Below, in pieces: positions 10,340-20,245 of a stretch of 64,000 bases of DNA. The stretch is from Corallium rubrum (lineage: Eukaryota; Cnidaria; Anthozoa; Scleralcyonacea; Coralliidae): positions 9,572,468 to 9,636,467 of the forward strand of contig OZ036004.1 of assembly GCA_964035015.1 (NCBI GenBank), read 5' to 3'. The number at the start of each line of letters is the position of its first letter. Within the stretch, counting starts at the first letter, position 1. The notes below the pieces were generated by a model. It ran no database searches, was not told where the DNA came from, and worked only from the letters and a program-made list of their open reading frames with translations. The translations under genes were made by a program, and so were the position numbers.

Positions 10340-11205
10340 TTAGATGGGCTGCATGCGAAGTGGCTATCGCTACGCCTACATGAACCATATCCAGCTACGA
10401 TTTTAGCATCTTTCCATGACTCAAATATAGTCAGTGATAAGTAAATACGTTTATGTGGACTATTCCAGGCTTTCTGTGAACTATTTGATCCCTCGTATTT
10501 TTTCTTTCGGCCTGAATTATCGCGTCTTCCTGGATCAACAAACTTGAAAACCTACAGGCTGTAGTTTTTCAAATTGGCGCGTGATTATTGCGGCTTTGCG
10601 AGTAACACTGATTACAAATATGTAAGTTTGCGTTGAGATCATTCACCTTGTAACGTTCACCTTATTGGGCTTTGCGAGTAACACTGCTCCTTTAAATCTT
10701 TGTAATACGAACGTAGCGGAAAAATTTAAACCCAACGGCGGGTTGAACGTTTAGCCCAGTTTAACGTTTAACTTCTTGACCTGAAGCTTTTTGTTTAGGC
10801 ATACATCCCCTCCCCCCCCCCCCCCCCCCCCCCCCCTCGCAGATTGTAATTACGTTCTACGGATTACAAATATGTAAGTTTGCGTTGAGATCATTCACCT
10901 TGTAACGCTGACGGTATTCCGTCATTCTGTTTATTTGTTTTTCTTTGCGCGCTACTTTAACAGTCGGGAATGAAAAACAGATGATTTAAGCCCTAAATAA
11001 ATATACTGTATCCATCTTATGAGTATGATCTCCAGTAATTAGCGGCGGATGAGCTATAAAAACAACCCTTTAGGCTTGACTCCCCTGCGTGCGACATCTT
11101 AAGTATTCCAACTGCTTTTGGCAGTTGTTTTTGCATCAACCGGGGAATGGAATCTGATAGGAAACGATATTTGCAGAAAACTGGAACCTGTTCTGATCAG
11201 AGTTA
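10340..11205. other. unassigned DNA with a repeated 40-bp segment and a poly-C tract
   Basis: The segment TACAAATATGTAAGTTTGCG, continuing TTGAGATCATTCACCTTGTAACG, occurs at 10614-10655 and again at 10863-10905. GGGCTTTGCGAGTAACACTG is likewise doubled at 10592 and 10668. A run of about 29 C residues lies at 10808-10836. This looks like a local duplication, and no gene was recognised. Confidence 0.45.
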
Positions 11206-11307
11206 AAGTGCCTGTATGAAACGAAAATTAAGTCTGTCTTATCTGAAAGAACACTTAAAAACATCTTTTTGCAGTTTTTCGATTCCTTGCTTCGTTGTCG
11301 AGATATT

Positions 11308-11352
11308 ATGCACTTAATGTCTGCTCCCGAGGGAAACAGTTTTGTTTTCCCG
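11308..11352 (+). mobile_element. half copy of the CACTTAATGTCTGC foldback
   Basis: CACTTAATGTCTGCTCCCGA, then GGGAAACAG, is identical to one arm of the foldback at 40859-40987. The other arm is missing. LINE-derived coding sequence begins immediately to the right. Confidence 0.6.
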
Positions 11353-11686
11353 AAAGTATGATCACATCAGTCCAACTTTAAAAAATCTACACTGGTTGCC
11401 AGTTCAAGAAAGAATCGTTTTTAAGATGAATTTAATGTGTTTCAAAATAGTAAATAACTTTGCTCCTAAATATTTACAAGAACTTGTATGCCTTTATGAA
11501 CCAACAAGAAAACTTCGATCGTCAGCAGATAAATGACGTCTTACAGAACAACCATACAAACTTAAAACCTATGGATATCGGGCATTTTCGGTAGCTGGGC
11601 CAAAACTATGGAACACACTGCCAGTGGATATCAGATCTATAACTGACATTAATACTTTTAAATCTATGATTAAATCTTATTATTAA
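11342..11686 (+). pseudogene. LINE (L2/CR1-like) reverse transcriptase C-terminus, truncated
   Basis: The translation includes KYDHISPTLKNLHWLPVQER, then FKMNLMCFKIVNNFAPKYLQ. After one in-frame TGA (11534-11536) the same frame continues as YGYRAFSVAGPKLWNTLPVD to IKSYY and a stop at 11686. The order LHWLPV, K-NLAP-Y, then A-GP-LWN-LP is characteristic of the region after the reverse transcriptase domain in L2/CR1/Jockey-group LINEs. Upstream domains (endonuclease, reverse transcriptase core) are absent, as expected for a 5'-truncated copy. The single stop indicates modest decay. Confidence 0.85.
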
Positions 11687-11961
11687 TATTTTTATTAGTT
11701 TTAAATAATACATAGATATAGGACTTGTAAATGGATGAATTTTAACACCACATACATAAAAAAATGTGTAAAATACTTAGTATTTTCAGCTTGCATGAGG
11801 TTGGTAAAGTTTTTTCGTATGTTTTTGCTGTACCGAAGCTATCGTAAGTTAAACTCAGAGAAACTGACTAACAACATACTGTCTACAATAACATACTAAT
11901 AACATACAAAATCATTTACTGAAAATAAACTGACACAATGCGACTTGTAGCCTAACAATAA

Positions 11962-12107
11962 ACCTTATTCAAAAATGGCCGCCGAATTACTGTAGAATTA
12001 TTTTATGTGGCATATAAATTAGCCCTTGATGACCCCGTTTTAAAGTAAAAATTCTTTTAAATTTCACACGTGAAAACGAGTTCATAAGGGCCATTTTTGA
12101 ATAAGGT
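11962..12107. mobile_element. MITE, CCTTATTC family, copy 2
   Basis: The ends ACCTTATTCAAAAATGGCC and GGCCATTTTTGAATAAGGT are perfect inverses, 146 bp overall. It is related to 828-1040 and to the right-half fragment at 34070-34167. Confidence 0.7.
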
Positions 12108-12470
12108 CTATACTTGTGACACACGTACGGTTTGACTAGCTCCCAGGTGTAAATATAAAATCACAGCTCATTATAGGCGCTTTGAAGTTTGCCGAGTTTC
12201 CAGACCATATCTCGATTGACTATGATCTTTGCTATTATCAAACATAATCACTTGAAAATCTACATGAGAAACACTTACACGCTTTCTTTGAATTAATTTG
12301 GTTTGATAATAGCAATGATTATATATATAACCTTCGTCGATAACTCATTTTGCACACGTGACGTCAAAATGTTTAATTTAGAAACCTGAAATATTTAAAT
12401 ACAAATACAAATAAACTTTATTTAAAGAGGGTAACACCAATTACAAATAATGTATTCTCCCTAGTGGCCC
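12108..12470. other. unassigned DNA
   Basis: CAGACCATATCTCGATTGAC at 12201 recurs at 49503-49530 and 49769-49795, so part of this stretch belongs to a dispersed repeat. No gene was seen. Confidence 0.35.
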
Positions 12471-12473
12471 TCG

Positions 12474-12610
12474 ACAACGAAGCAAGAAAATATTTCAACA
12501 ACGAAGCAAGGAAACGAAACACTGCAAAAGATGTTACTTTGTCATTGGTCATTTTAAGTGTTCTTTCAAATAAAACATGCTTAATTTTCGTTTTATATAG
12601 GCGCTTTAAA
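12474..12610. repeat. fragment related to the 9278-9732 foldback
   Basis: GAAGCAAGGAAACG, AAGATGTTACTTTG and GTTCTTTCAAAT occur in the same order as in the right arm of the 9278-9732 element, with substitutions. Confidence 0.45.
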
Positions 12611-12637
12611 CTCAGAGTACCAGGGGTATGCATATTG

Positions 12638-12700
12638 ACGAGTAAAATCGTCTGGCGTTAGCCAGAGTAAATTCCTAGAGTAAATCCTTGGAATGCTGCA
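12638..12700 (+). mobile_element. CGTCTGGCGTTAGCCAGA core mini-element, partial
   Basis: GACGAGTAAAATCGTCTGGC, then GTTAGCCAGAGTAAA, carries the perfect self-complementary core TCTGGCGTTAGCCAGA. The outer terminal repeats are decayed. Confidence 0.55.
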
Positions 12701-13069
12701 AGGGTTATAAGGTTATGAGTTAATAAGCACTGTGTGCGTTTTCACTCAAGTTAGGAATGTAGGCGTGATTGTTTTGATGTCCATTTAGGCTTTACATTGT
12801 CTTGCTTGGCAATCGGATTTTCACCGCTTGACCTTGTAATAATGTTTGCTTGACTAAAAGGATCGTTTATTTAACATACCTCACATGCTGCATTGCTGCT
12901 ATTCTTTTGATTTGACAATGATGTATGTATGTTATAAGTAATATTGAGCATTTCACTCCTTACATAGATGGGCATGATCTGAACTTTACAATATTGACCT
13001 TTCAATGACGTCAATTCAGACCTATTCTCAATTAAATGTAATACTACTTCCTACAGCCTTGCTAAACTT

Positions 13070-13400
13070 GGAAGCACGGGTGGTGTGTGCTGTTAGGGCG
13101 CTGCCTCTCACCGCTGTAGTTAAGCCAAGTTGGACAGGGTTAGTACTTGGATGGGTGACCGTCTGGGAATAACCCCGTTCTCGAACTTGAATTTCATGTG
13201 AGTAGAGTTTAGTTGGTCTCTCCTGTGCTTCGAGGGTTTTTCGCAGGGTTCTGGCGGTTTTCTTTCCTCCGTAAAATCAACACTTAGGTCTTAGATTATG
13301 TCGTGCACTTTAATCATGAGCCTCTGGCTCGGATGATTGGGCGACCACATCCTGTGTTTACGACGCTAAATAAATCACTACACTACTCACTACTACAAGT
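13070..13400 (+). mobile_element. 5S-rRNA-derived SINE, copy A (best copy)
   Basis: AGTACTTGGATGGGTGACC and CTGGGAATA match the conserved 3' half of 5S rRNA, which carries the C-box of the internal RNA polymerase III promoter. Upstream TTAGGGCGCTGCCTCTCACC and GTTAAGCCAAG replace the 5' half in diverged form. The body contains CTCTCCTGTGCTTCGAGGGT and TCCTCCGTAAAATCAACAC. The tail is TAAATCACTACACTACTCAC. It is a retrotransposed noncoding RNA gene derivative (SINE3 type), not a functional 5S gene. Confidence 0.8.
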
Positions 13401-13484
13401 AACTGTAGTAATAGAGCTACGATATAGTCCAAACTTCTGAGTCCAAATAAATACAGACAACAACAACAACATTGCTTTAATTAA

Positions 13485-14128
13485 GGGGGCTCCATACAGT
13501 TTCTTGAAAAATGGAAAATACAAGTTCGAGAGTCCAAAACACATATGCATAAACAATTCTGAAAAAGAATAAAACTAAATGTTATGCATAGTTAAACAGT
13601 CTGACGGTCAAAAACTATTACCAAATAAATAGCAACAGTTGTTGCTATGGCAACAATGACGTTTCAAAATGGCTGCCAATTATCCTTCAAACTAATTTAA
13701 TTCGAAAAAAACTTTGGTGACCCCCAATTTTTTGTTCATTAAAACTTTGATTGAAGTATGAGTAATGAATAGGCCGATTTTAAACAAGTTCTGTAGAACG
13801 AATAATTTTTTTCCCGGAAAAATCATATTCTACAGAAATTTTTTAAAATTGGCCTATTGATTACTCATACTTCAAGAAACGTTTTAATGAAAAAAAAAAT
13901 TGGGGGTCACCAAAGTTTTTTTCGAATTAAATTAGTTTGAAGGGTAATTGAAACGTCATTGTTGCCATAGAAACAACTGTTGCTATTTATTTGGTAACAG
14001 TTTTTGATTGTCATAATGTTTAACTATGCATAATATTTAGTTTTATTCTTTCTCCAAACCGTTTTTGCACGTGTTTTGGACTCTCAAACTTGTATTTTCC
14101 ATTTTTCAAGAAACTGTATGGAGCCACC
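13485..14128. mobile_element. 644-bp foldback MITE with TTAA target duplication
   Basis: The left end GGGGGCTCCATACAGTTTCT and the right end AGAAACTGTATGGAGCCACC are inverse. The two halves mirror each other over roughly 310 bp each, meeting near 13800-13830. Exact TTAA lies at 13481-13484 and 14129-14132. TTAA targeting is typical of piggyBac and Kolobok elements. The arms carry CAATGACGTTTCAAAAT-type and GGTGACCCCCAATTTTTT-type blocks and no transposase. Confidence 0.85.
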
Positions 14129-14334
14129 TTAAGAGAAGAACTGAGTATAAGCTAGAGTAAATTTTCTTCCAGTTATTTTACTCAGAACTGAAAATATTCT
14201 GAGGCCTGCTCTAACTGCTCTAAACGTCGCACAATAGACGAATTTAATTCGAACAAGACACCTGGATCAGGTGTGCACTCGGGCTACTGGAAAGTGCAGA
14301 GGTCTCTATAACGCGCGAGCAAAGAGGGAGTGGG

Positions 14335-14612
14335 GCGAGTGTTGGTGGCACAGTGGTTAGCGCACGTGCCTTTCACCTCTGCGACCCGGGTTCAATTCCT
14401 GCTCTCAGCAGTTATCTGATTAAAATTTCACCTTGGCCGCATGTGAGAAGAGTGCTTCCAGTTTGACTCTACCAAACATCGCAGGTTTCCTCCAGGTACT
14501 CCGGTTTCCTCCTGTAGAAACACTGGACCAATGAGGGATGGCCCTTACTGGCCCTCTAGGGAGATCGAACAGTTAGGTATTAACTGATAGAGCTATCCAG
14601 TATAAATAACAT
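14335..14612 (+). mobile_element. tRNA-derived SINE, copy 2
   Basis: GTTGGTGGCACAGTGGTTAG is the A-box region and CGACCCGGGTTCAATTCCTG the B box, at proper tRNA spacing. The body includes CTCTAGGGAGATCGAACAGT, then AGAGCTATCCAGTATAAATA. A TTTAG-type tail follows. Both pol III promoter boxes look intact, making this the best preserved tRNA SINE in the window. Confidence 0.85.
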
Positions 14613-14746
14613 TAGTTTAGTATTAGTTTAGTTTAGTTTAGTTTAGTTTAGTTTAGTTTAGTTTAGTTTAGTTTAGTTTAGTTTAGTTTAGTTTAGTTTA
14701 GTTTAGTTTAGTTTAGTTTAGTTTAGTTTAGTTTAGTTTAGTTTAG
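14613..14746 (+). repeat. (GTTTA)n array, expanded SINE tail
   Basis: About 26 copies of GTTTA follow directly on the SINE at 14335-14612. Copy 1 at 5565 ends with the same ACTTAG/TTTAG type of tail, so the array is most simply an expansion of the SINE 3' tail. Confidence 0.85.
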
Positions 14747-15480
14747 GAAGATCAGATCGAAGGCTGAATGTGGTGCAGGACTATCCTGAATTGTCAATTT
14801 AAAGTGTCTAGAATTAAGGATGATCCTGATGCCTATAAGGGACTTCTCTGTCCCACATGCGGGATGTTAAACTAAAAAGCATATAACAAAAAACAGTAGG
14901 GGTGTTGTGGTCAGGGTCTCGGAGAGGTGTAACTTTCTCCCTGGGGTGTTGTGGTTAGATTTAGGGTTACCAGGGGTTGTTGTTAGGTTTAGAGTCAGGT
15001 TTAGAGGTGGGGGGTCAGGGTTGGGTTTCAGTCGAATTTAATGGTTCTTACTTGGACCCGTGGAGCCTGAAAACAATTTCTTGAAAACATGGTGGCGAAT
15101 TGTCACAGATAGAAGAGAAACATTTAATTCGACGTGACGACAAAGCGCTCCAAAAATCCCGTACACTTTGACGAAAAGTCCGCAAAAGTCTAGCGGAATT
15201 TTAAAAATCCTTAAAAATCCAAAGATCCCCCAAAATTCTTGAAAATCCATGAAAATCCTTGAAAATCCGTAAAAATCCATGGAAATCCTTTGAAAATCCA
15301 TAAAATCCGACTCAATTGATCAAAATCTCCAGAAAATCCAAAGAAATCTGCACTTTCTCCCACGAATTCCTATAGTACTTCATGTAATTTTTTTTAAATG
15401 TAATTTTTTTTTCTTTATGTAATTTTCTTTTTATTTTCTTTTTACATTTTGTATTTTTATATTTGACTGTTTTTATGAAT
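14747..15480. other. unassigned DNA with AAAATCC-rich tract
   Basis: At 15195-15345 a degenerate AAAATCC(T/A)TGA repeat of about 12-14 bp gives the false minus-strand peptide of repeated phenylalanines. No gene was recognised. Decayed GAATTTAATTCG motifs at 14240, 15036 and 15128 resemble those at 20043-20145. Confidence 0.4.
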
Positions 15481-15483
15481 ATA

Positions 15484-15588
15484 CAGTGTGTGTTGTAAAA
15501 AAAAAACCCGGAATCCTTAGAAAATGAATTAGTAGTTTTAAAACAACCTATTGTAATAGTTTGAAAGCCTAGCTAAAAGTGCTGCGTT
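15484..15588 (-). mobile_element. truncated 281-bp-family MITE
   Basis: CAGTGTGTGTTGTAAAAAAA followed by a decayed copy of the long terminal repeat (AACAACCTATTGTAATAG, then TTTGAAAGCC) abuts the next copy at 15590. Only one end is present. Confidence 0.6.
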
Positions 15589-15902
15589 ATACAGTGTGTA
15601 TCAAAAAAACCTGAACCCTTATAGAAAACAACCTATTGCAGGCCGCCGAGAGGTTTTGTGGGGCCCGGGGCAAAAATTGATTGGGGCCCCTGATGACGTC
15701 ATAGTGATGACGTCATGGCAGTAAAATCTTTATTGATATAGTTCATAAAGTATTAAAGTTTGCGGATACAACCATGTATAATTTATAATTGCTTTATTAT
15801 AGCTAAGCTTTCGTCCTGTTTAACTCAGGACTTCCTCAGAGTCAGAGCTTGCGAAAACTTTATGAACTACATCAATATTTTAAGATCTTTATTGTCCAGA
15901 AT

Positions 15903-18128
15903 CTAGAAAATCTTTTTTCTGGCTTTTTCAGCCGCAAAACTGTCAATTAAATCTTCAAAGTTAAGACATCTTGCCAAACGATGCTCTATGGACAGTACCA
16001 TAAGATTTGCGATCCTTTCTTGTGTCATTGTTGATCGCAGTCTGGATTTTATCAAAGCAAGTTTGCTGAACGAACGTTCTCCTGATGCTACTGATACAGG
16101 GATAGACAAAAAAATCCGAAGGCAAATGCAAATCTGTGGATATAAGGACTCGATCTTCTTCTCAAATATGTAATTCAACAAAGCTATAGCTTTGTTTTTC
16201 TTAGCTACTGCTTTAACACCAAGATCTTGAAAAAATTTGGCATAATGACGAAGCTCCTCCTCCAGGTCTTCTTCGATGACATCATTGGGATAGCTCTCAG
16301 CAAGTCGTTTGGCTTGCTCCTTGACAATTTCATTGGATGGATTCACAGGAGGGTTGACAATGAACTCAAACATATCTGCAAGTTCCTCAACAGCTTTGAA
16401 TCTTTCCGAAAGCTGTAGCAAAAGAGTATCTAATGCTTTGTAGAAAACGTTAACTTTAAACGCTTCTTCTTGAGTGGAATGAACATGCTCTTCTGCTTCA
16501 TTTAGATTTCTCCTCGTTGTCTTTCTGGAACGTTTCTCTTGCAATGTTGTCGTCTGGTCCAGTGCAGATGAAACAAGCTTTGCCTCTTCGAGCAGATTTT
16601 CCCACGAATCTCGAAGGGTCTGGACATCTTGGTGTAAGGATCCAAGATACTTGGCCTCTTCAGCGATAGAAATATCTGCAAACTGCAGTATCTTGTTGAC
16701 ATCGTCGATGCACTGAAGTGTCTTGAACCAAAAGGTCGCCATGAGAATGTATTCAAATGAATTCATCCACATCAGCAGACATTCAGAATCACTATAAGCT
16801 TCAGCTGTTAAATCAAGCTCAGTTTGCAATTTTGAAAGGGCCTCCAGCATCTTCTTGTGATTCTTCACCAGTGGTCTAACTGCGTCAATTCTTGCACTCC
16901 ATCTGGTTTTTGACAGGCTGTGCAATGAAACTCCCGTAGTATCTTTCAGAATCTTCCAACGAGCTGGACTTGCAGAAAATAGATTATACAGCTTTTGGAC
17001 ATTGCCAAAAAAGAGCTTGATTTCTGGTGCCACCTCAACTGCATGCACACCACACAAGTTCAAACTGTGGGCACTGCATGGAGCATAAAAGGCTTGGGGA
17101 TTTTTTTCCAAAAACAAAGCTTGCACTCCCTTGTAGCATCCTGACATATTAGAGGCATTATCATAACCCTGCCCTCTACACCTGTCGATGTTGATCTTGT
17201 GTTCTTTAAGGATGCTGAATATAACCTGACAGATGTCTTCTCCTTTCTTCTTCTCAAAATCTTTGATCGTTAGAAATCTCTCCACCACTTCCCAATTGCC
17301 GTTCTTGAGAACAGCATATCGTAAAACAAAGGTGAGTTGCTCTGTATGTGAAACATCTGGTGTTCCGTCCACTATCAGACCATAATAGTAGGACTGTTCT
17401 ATTTCAGATATAATCTTATTCATAATCTTCTTTGCACAGAGACTTAGGAACTCATTTTGACTTTGCCATGACAAATAATGGGCTTGCATGCGCTCTCCCC
17501 TTTCTTGATACTTCTTAACTGTGTCCATACCAACCAGTCCCTCTCAACTGTTTCGCCATTGGGCAGATCTGTTCTTGGTGTCCTTTGGTAAGTCCTTAGG
17601 GATTGGTTGAGGTGCCATAACAGCTAGGGCGTCCCTCTCTTTACTAGAGAGCTTTTTCCACGTCGCGACATCATTACTGACTGTAGCTGAGGCAGATTCA
17701 ATAGTGTCATGACTCTCATCAACAGTCACAGTTACTGATTTTTCTACATCTGATGATTTATATGATGAGGATCTTGATGGCTCAATGGAAGATTGTTCGT
17801 GATATTGCAGATCAGCTGCAGTCATTGTCGATTCTTCTAATCTCTCAACGTTGGTTGGACTATTCTCAGTACTACTAGTTGGGCTAAGTTCACCCTCGCT
17901 TGGCCTTGGATGATTCACGTTCTCCTCCTGCATAGGCAATTTATTTACTTCACAAGGCTTTCCTGTGTCATTTAGAACATCCTGTATTTCTGGTACTAAG
18001 TTTTCAGCAGACGTTTTCGGTTTTCCCCAATTAAATTCTTCCAATGTTCGTCTTCCTTTTGCTTCATTCTGGAATCGAATTTCTTTTTGCTTCTTTTTGG
18101 AATAACCGCTTGGATACTTTCTCTTCAT
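15903..18128 (-). pseudogene. hAT transposase (ZMYM1/DUF4371 type), zinc finger deleted
   Basis: It would catalyse cut-and-paste transposition in the nucleus. The start is ATG at 18128. An N-terminal 194-residue low-complexity part (Lys/Ser/Thr/Glu-rich) ends at TGA 17544-17546. The same frame resumes at ATG 17528 for 541 residues. The second part shows LIVDGTPDVSHTEQL (residues 51-65, first catalytic Asp region), GQGYDNASNMSG (119-130, second Asp), APCSAHSLNLCG (149-160), KTRWSARIDAV (207-217) and, near the C-terminus, SVASGERSFSKLALIKSRLR (about 477-496), the hAT dimerisation motif. At 17530-17570 another frame reads TDLPNGETVERDWLVW, the usual lead-in to the TTF-type zinc finger, and then jumps into the catalytic region. 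The finger and roughly 200 residues after it are missing, so this copy cannot encode a normal transposase. Confidence 0.9.
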
Positions 18129-18340
18129 TGTCGCACAACGCTGCTCTTATTTATCATCCGGAATTCTAAATCACTCTCTATTTAAACAGAAAAGTGTTGT
18201 TCTTACTTCTTATGTGTGATGTACTGTCAGTACTGATCCAGAAACAGATACGATTTTTCAGTTTATCGTGAGTCGTGACAATAGAAACATATTTTATTTT
18301 AGCACTGAATATAAACTTTTTTAGTTGTTGGATTTTAAAA

Positions 18341-18362
18341 AATATATATATATATATATATG
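18341..18362. repeat. (AT)n microsatellite
   Basis: An AT dinucleotide run lies inside the hAT element, directly left of a foldback. Confidence 0.85.
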
Positions 18363-18365
18363 TGA

Positions 18366-18470
18366 TAGATAAAACATTCGCAGTCGATCTTTATCTGATA
18401 TACAAACTCGAGCCGAAGGCAGGAGTTTGTATATCAGATAAAGATCGACTGCGAATGTTTTATCTGACTT
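18366..18470. mobile_element. short foldback inside the hAT element
   Basis: GATAAAACATTCGCAGTCGA, then TCTTTATCTGATATACAAACTC, is mirrored almost perfectly after a loop of about 15 bp (GAGCCGAAGGCAGGA). Arms are about 45 bp. It resembles in design the foldbacks at 37905-38031 and 54105-54250, which share TTATCTGAT-like arms and a CG-rich loop. Confidence 0.7.
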
Positions 18471-19060
18471 ATCGAATTCACACATCTAACTGTTCAGTTT
18501 TATCAACAATCTTAAAGATATAAGCTGTTTTAACCGAGAAAATCGAACGGAAAGTTTATGTAAATCAGGACGAATCTCTTACCGATTTACAGATATTCAT
18601 TAAATATTCATTTCTTTTGAATTTTCTTCATGAATTATTAATGAATTCGATAAATATATATATTATATATACTGTAAAACCTGACGCTAGATATACTGAC
18701 AAAGTTTTGTGATACCAATTAGTCGCATTTTTTAAAAAGAGAATGAAGATTGATATGGATTGAAAAGCATACTTACAGCAAGTCCTACTCCTAGCCGCCA
18801 TCTTGATAAATGACAGACTCGCCCCAGTCTCCTCTCAAATGATCAAATCCTCCAATTCCTCCGTCCCGATCAATATCCTTATATCCGTACCGAGTCGATC
18901 TTTTTTTTTGAGTAAAAATAACGTGGGTTTGTATTTAAGCGATTTTAGTTAAATATTAATAATTAAACCTCGTAATATTCTGAGAAGGCTTTTGACCAAA
19001 AGAATCACAGTTTATTCGAGAAAGAAAAATAATTAACATTCTGTATATTTCAGTACTCTT

Positions 19061-19148
19061 CGCTTGACGAGTAAAATCGTGTGACGTTAGACAGAGGTAA
19101 AAGAAAAAGATAAAGTTTTTCCACAACGATGCGAGAGAAAGGGTTAAA
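19061..19148 (+). mobile_element. CGTCTGGCGTTAG-type mini-element inside the hAT
   Basis: TTGACGAGTAAAATCGTGTG, then ACGTTAGACAGAGG, then GATAAAGTTTTTCCAC and GGGTTAA. It is closely related to the copies at 4303-4925 and 9133-9220, and it interrupts the 5' noncoding part of the hAT transposon. Confidence 0.55.
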
Positions 19149-19509
19149 TTTATTTTAGGGGCCGGGGCCCCTCCTACTATGGGATTTTAGGGGGCCCCTC
19201 TCACTTGGGGGCCCGGGGCAAAGTGCCCCCCCTGCCCCCCCCCCCCCCTCTCGGCGGCCCTGAGTCCTATTGTAGTAGTTTGAAAGCCCTAAGCACTTCG
19301 CTGAACCCACAGATGCGTAAAACACACGGTCTTATACACCTGGGAAATTAAGATAACTTGAAGTGTATGCATGGGGAAAGTATTTAAAAGCTTTTTCTCT
19401 TCCTGTTTAACTTATGTGCTGATTAATTTATAACGCAGCGCTTTTAGGGCTTTCAAACTACTACAATAGGTTGTTTTCTAAGGGTTCAGTTTTTTTTATA
19501 CACACTGTA

Positions 19510-19652
19510 AATTAATCAGCACATAAGTTAAACCGGAAGAGAAAAAGCTTTTAAATACTTTCACCATGCCTACACTTCAAGTTATCTTAATTTCCCAGAT
19601 GTGTAAGACGGTGTTTTTTACGCATCTGTGGGTTCAGCGAAGTGCTTGTATA
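19510..19652 (+). mobile_element. truncated 281-bp-family MITE (internal part)
   Basis: ATTAATCAGCACATAAGTTA through to GTGGGTTCAGCGAAGTGCTT matches the inner segment of the copy at 20246-20526. Both long terminal repeats are absent. It abuts the split copy, giving a partial dimer. Confidence 0.6.
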
Positions 19653-19654
19653 GG

Positions 19655-20000
19655 GGGCACTTGTAGCCAGCGGCTGAATTGCAAAGGACGCAGACCAAGG
19701 TGGCCATGTCGAGGCATATCAAAGGCGCTCCAGGCAGCCGCCATACGACACAGTTCAGACCACGGATCACAGCTAAGATGTTAGGTGTTGATTTTACGGA
19801 GGGAGGAAAACCGGAGAACCCGGCGAAAAACCCTCGAAGCACAGGAGAGATCAACACAACTCTACTCACATGAGTTCCATACCCGACAACGGGGCATTCC
19901 CAAGTGGTCACCCATCCAAGTACTAACCCCGTCTAACTGGGCTTAACTTTTTGGTGAGAGGCAGCGCCCTAACAGCACACGCCACCCGTGCTCCCCTCGT
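19655..20000 (-). mobile_element. 5S-rRNA-derived SINE, copy B
   Basis: On the minus strand the head reads GGGCGCTGCCTCTCACC, then GTTAGTACTTGGATGGGTGA, the 5S-like C-box. The body contains GAACTCATGTGAGTAGAG and CTCTCCTGTGCTTCGAGGGT. Its 3' part (CGGCTGCCTGGAGCGCC, then AATTCAGCCGCTGGC) differs from that of copy A, so two SINE subfamilies share one 5S head and body. Confidence 0.75.
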
Positions 20001-20245
20001 GTAACTCGAACACGCATTATCGTCGCATTATCCGTCTGACTCAGACGAATTTAATTCGTTGTGTCGAATTTAATCGAGTTAAACTTCGCAGTTTCGTCGA
20101 ATAAAATTCAAACAATTAAATTCGTCTGAATTAAATTCGTCGATTGTGCGACGTTTAGCGCAGGCCTGATTTTCCAAGCGAGATTTTCCAATATTCAGTC
20201 ATTGTCCTATGGCACAATGGCCCGCTGGGTCAGTCCAAGCCTGTA
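20001..20245. repeat. GAATTTAATTCG inverted-repeat cluster
   Basis: GACGAATTTAATTCG and its inverse recur five times at 20043-20145. Similar motifs occur at 14240 (next to GTCGCACAATAGACG) and 39140. The right boundary contains TCGATTGTGCGACGTTTAGC, the inverse of 14222-14245. This is probably a decayed dispersed element. Confidence 0.5.

Larger units (their letters stand above)
15639..19262 (-). mobile_element. hAT transposon, 3.6 kb, inactive
   Basis: The terminal inverted repeats are CAGGCCGCCGAGAGG at the left and CCTCTCGGCGGCCCTG at the right. The subterminal regions are GC-rich and mutually related (GGGGCCCGGGGCAAA at 15660 and 19208). Flanking ACCTATTG (left) and TCCTATTG (right, offset by AG) are an 8-bp target duplication with one mismatch. 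It carries a minus-strand transposase with a broken reading frame. Inside its 5' side lie an AT microsatellite, a foldback (18366-18470) and a CGTCTGGCGTTAG-type mini-element (19061-19148), so it has itself been a target. Confidence 0.9.
15592..19507. mobile_element. 281-bp mariner-type MITE split by a hAT transposon
   Basis: The left piece is 15592-15638 and the right piece is 19263-19507. They carry the same ends as the intact copies at 20246-20526 and 20945-21225 (CAGTGTGTATCAAAAAAACC, inverse at the right). TA lies at 15590-15591 and 19508-19509. The pieces total 292 bp. Subtracting the 8-bp hAT target duplication and two extra bases leaves about 282 bp, the size of the intact copies. The TA duplication and CAGTG ends indicate Tc1/mariner-type mobilisation. 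It is noncoding. Confidence 0.85.

Noticed and set aside
13074..13175. Functional 5S rRNA gene
   Set aside because: Only the C-box half matches 5S. The 5' half is diverged and a SINE body follows instead of a terminator.
15041..15345. Phenylalanine-rich minus-strand protein
   Set aside because: It is a frame through a degenerate AAAATCC tandem tract.
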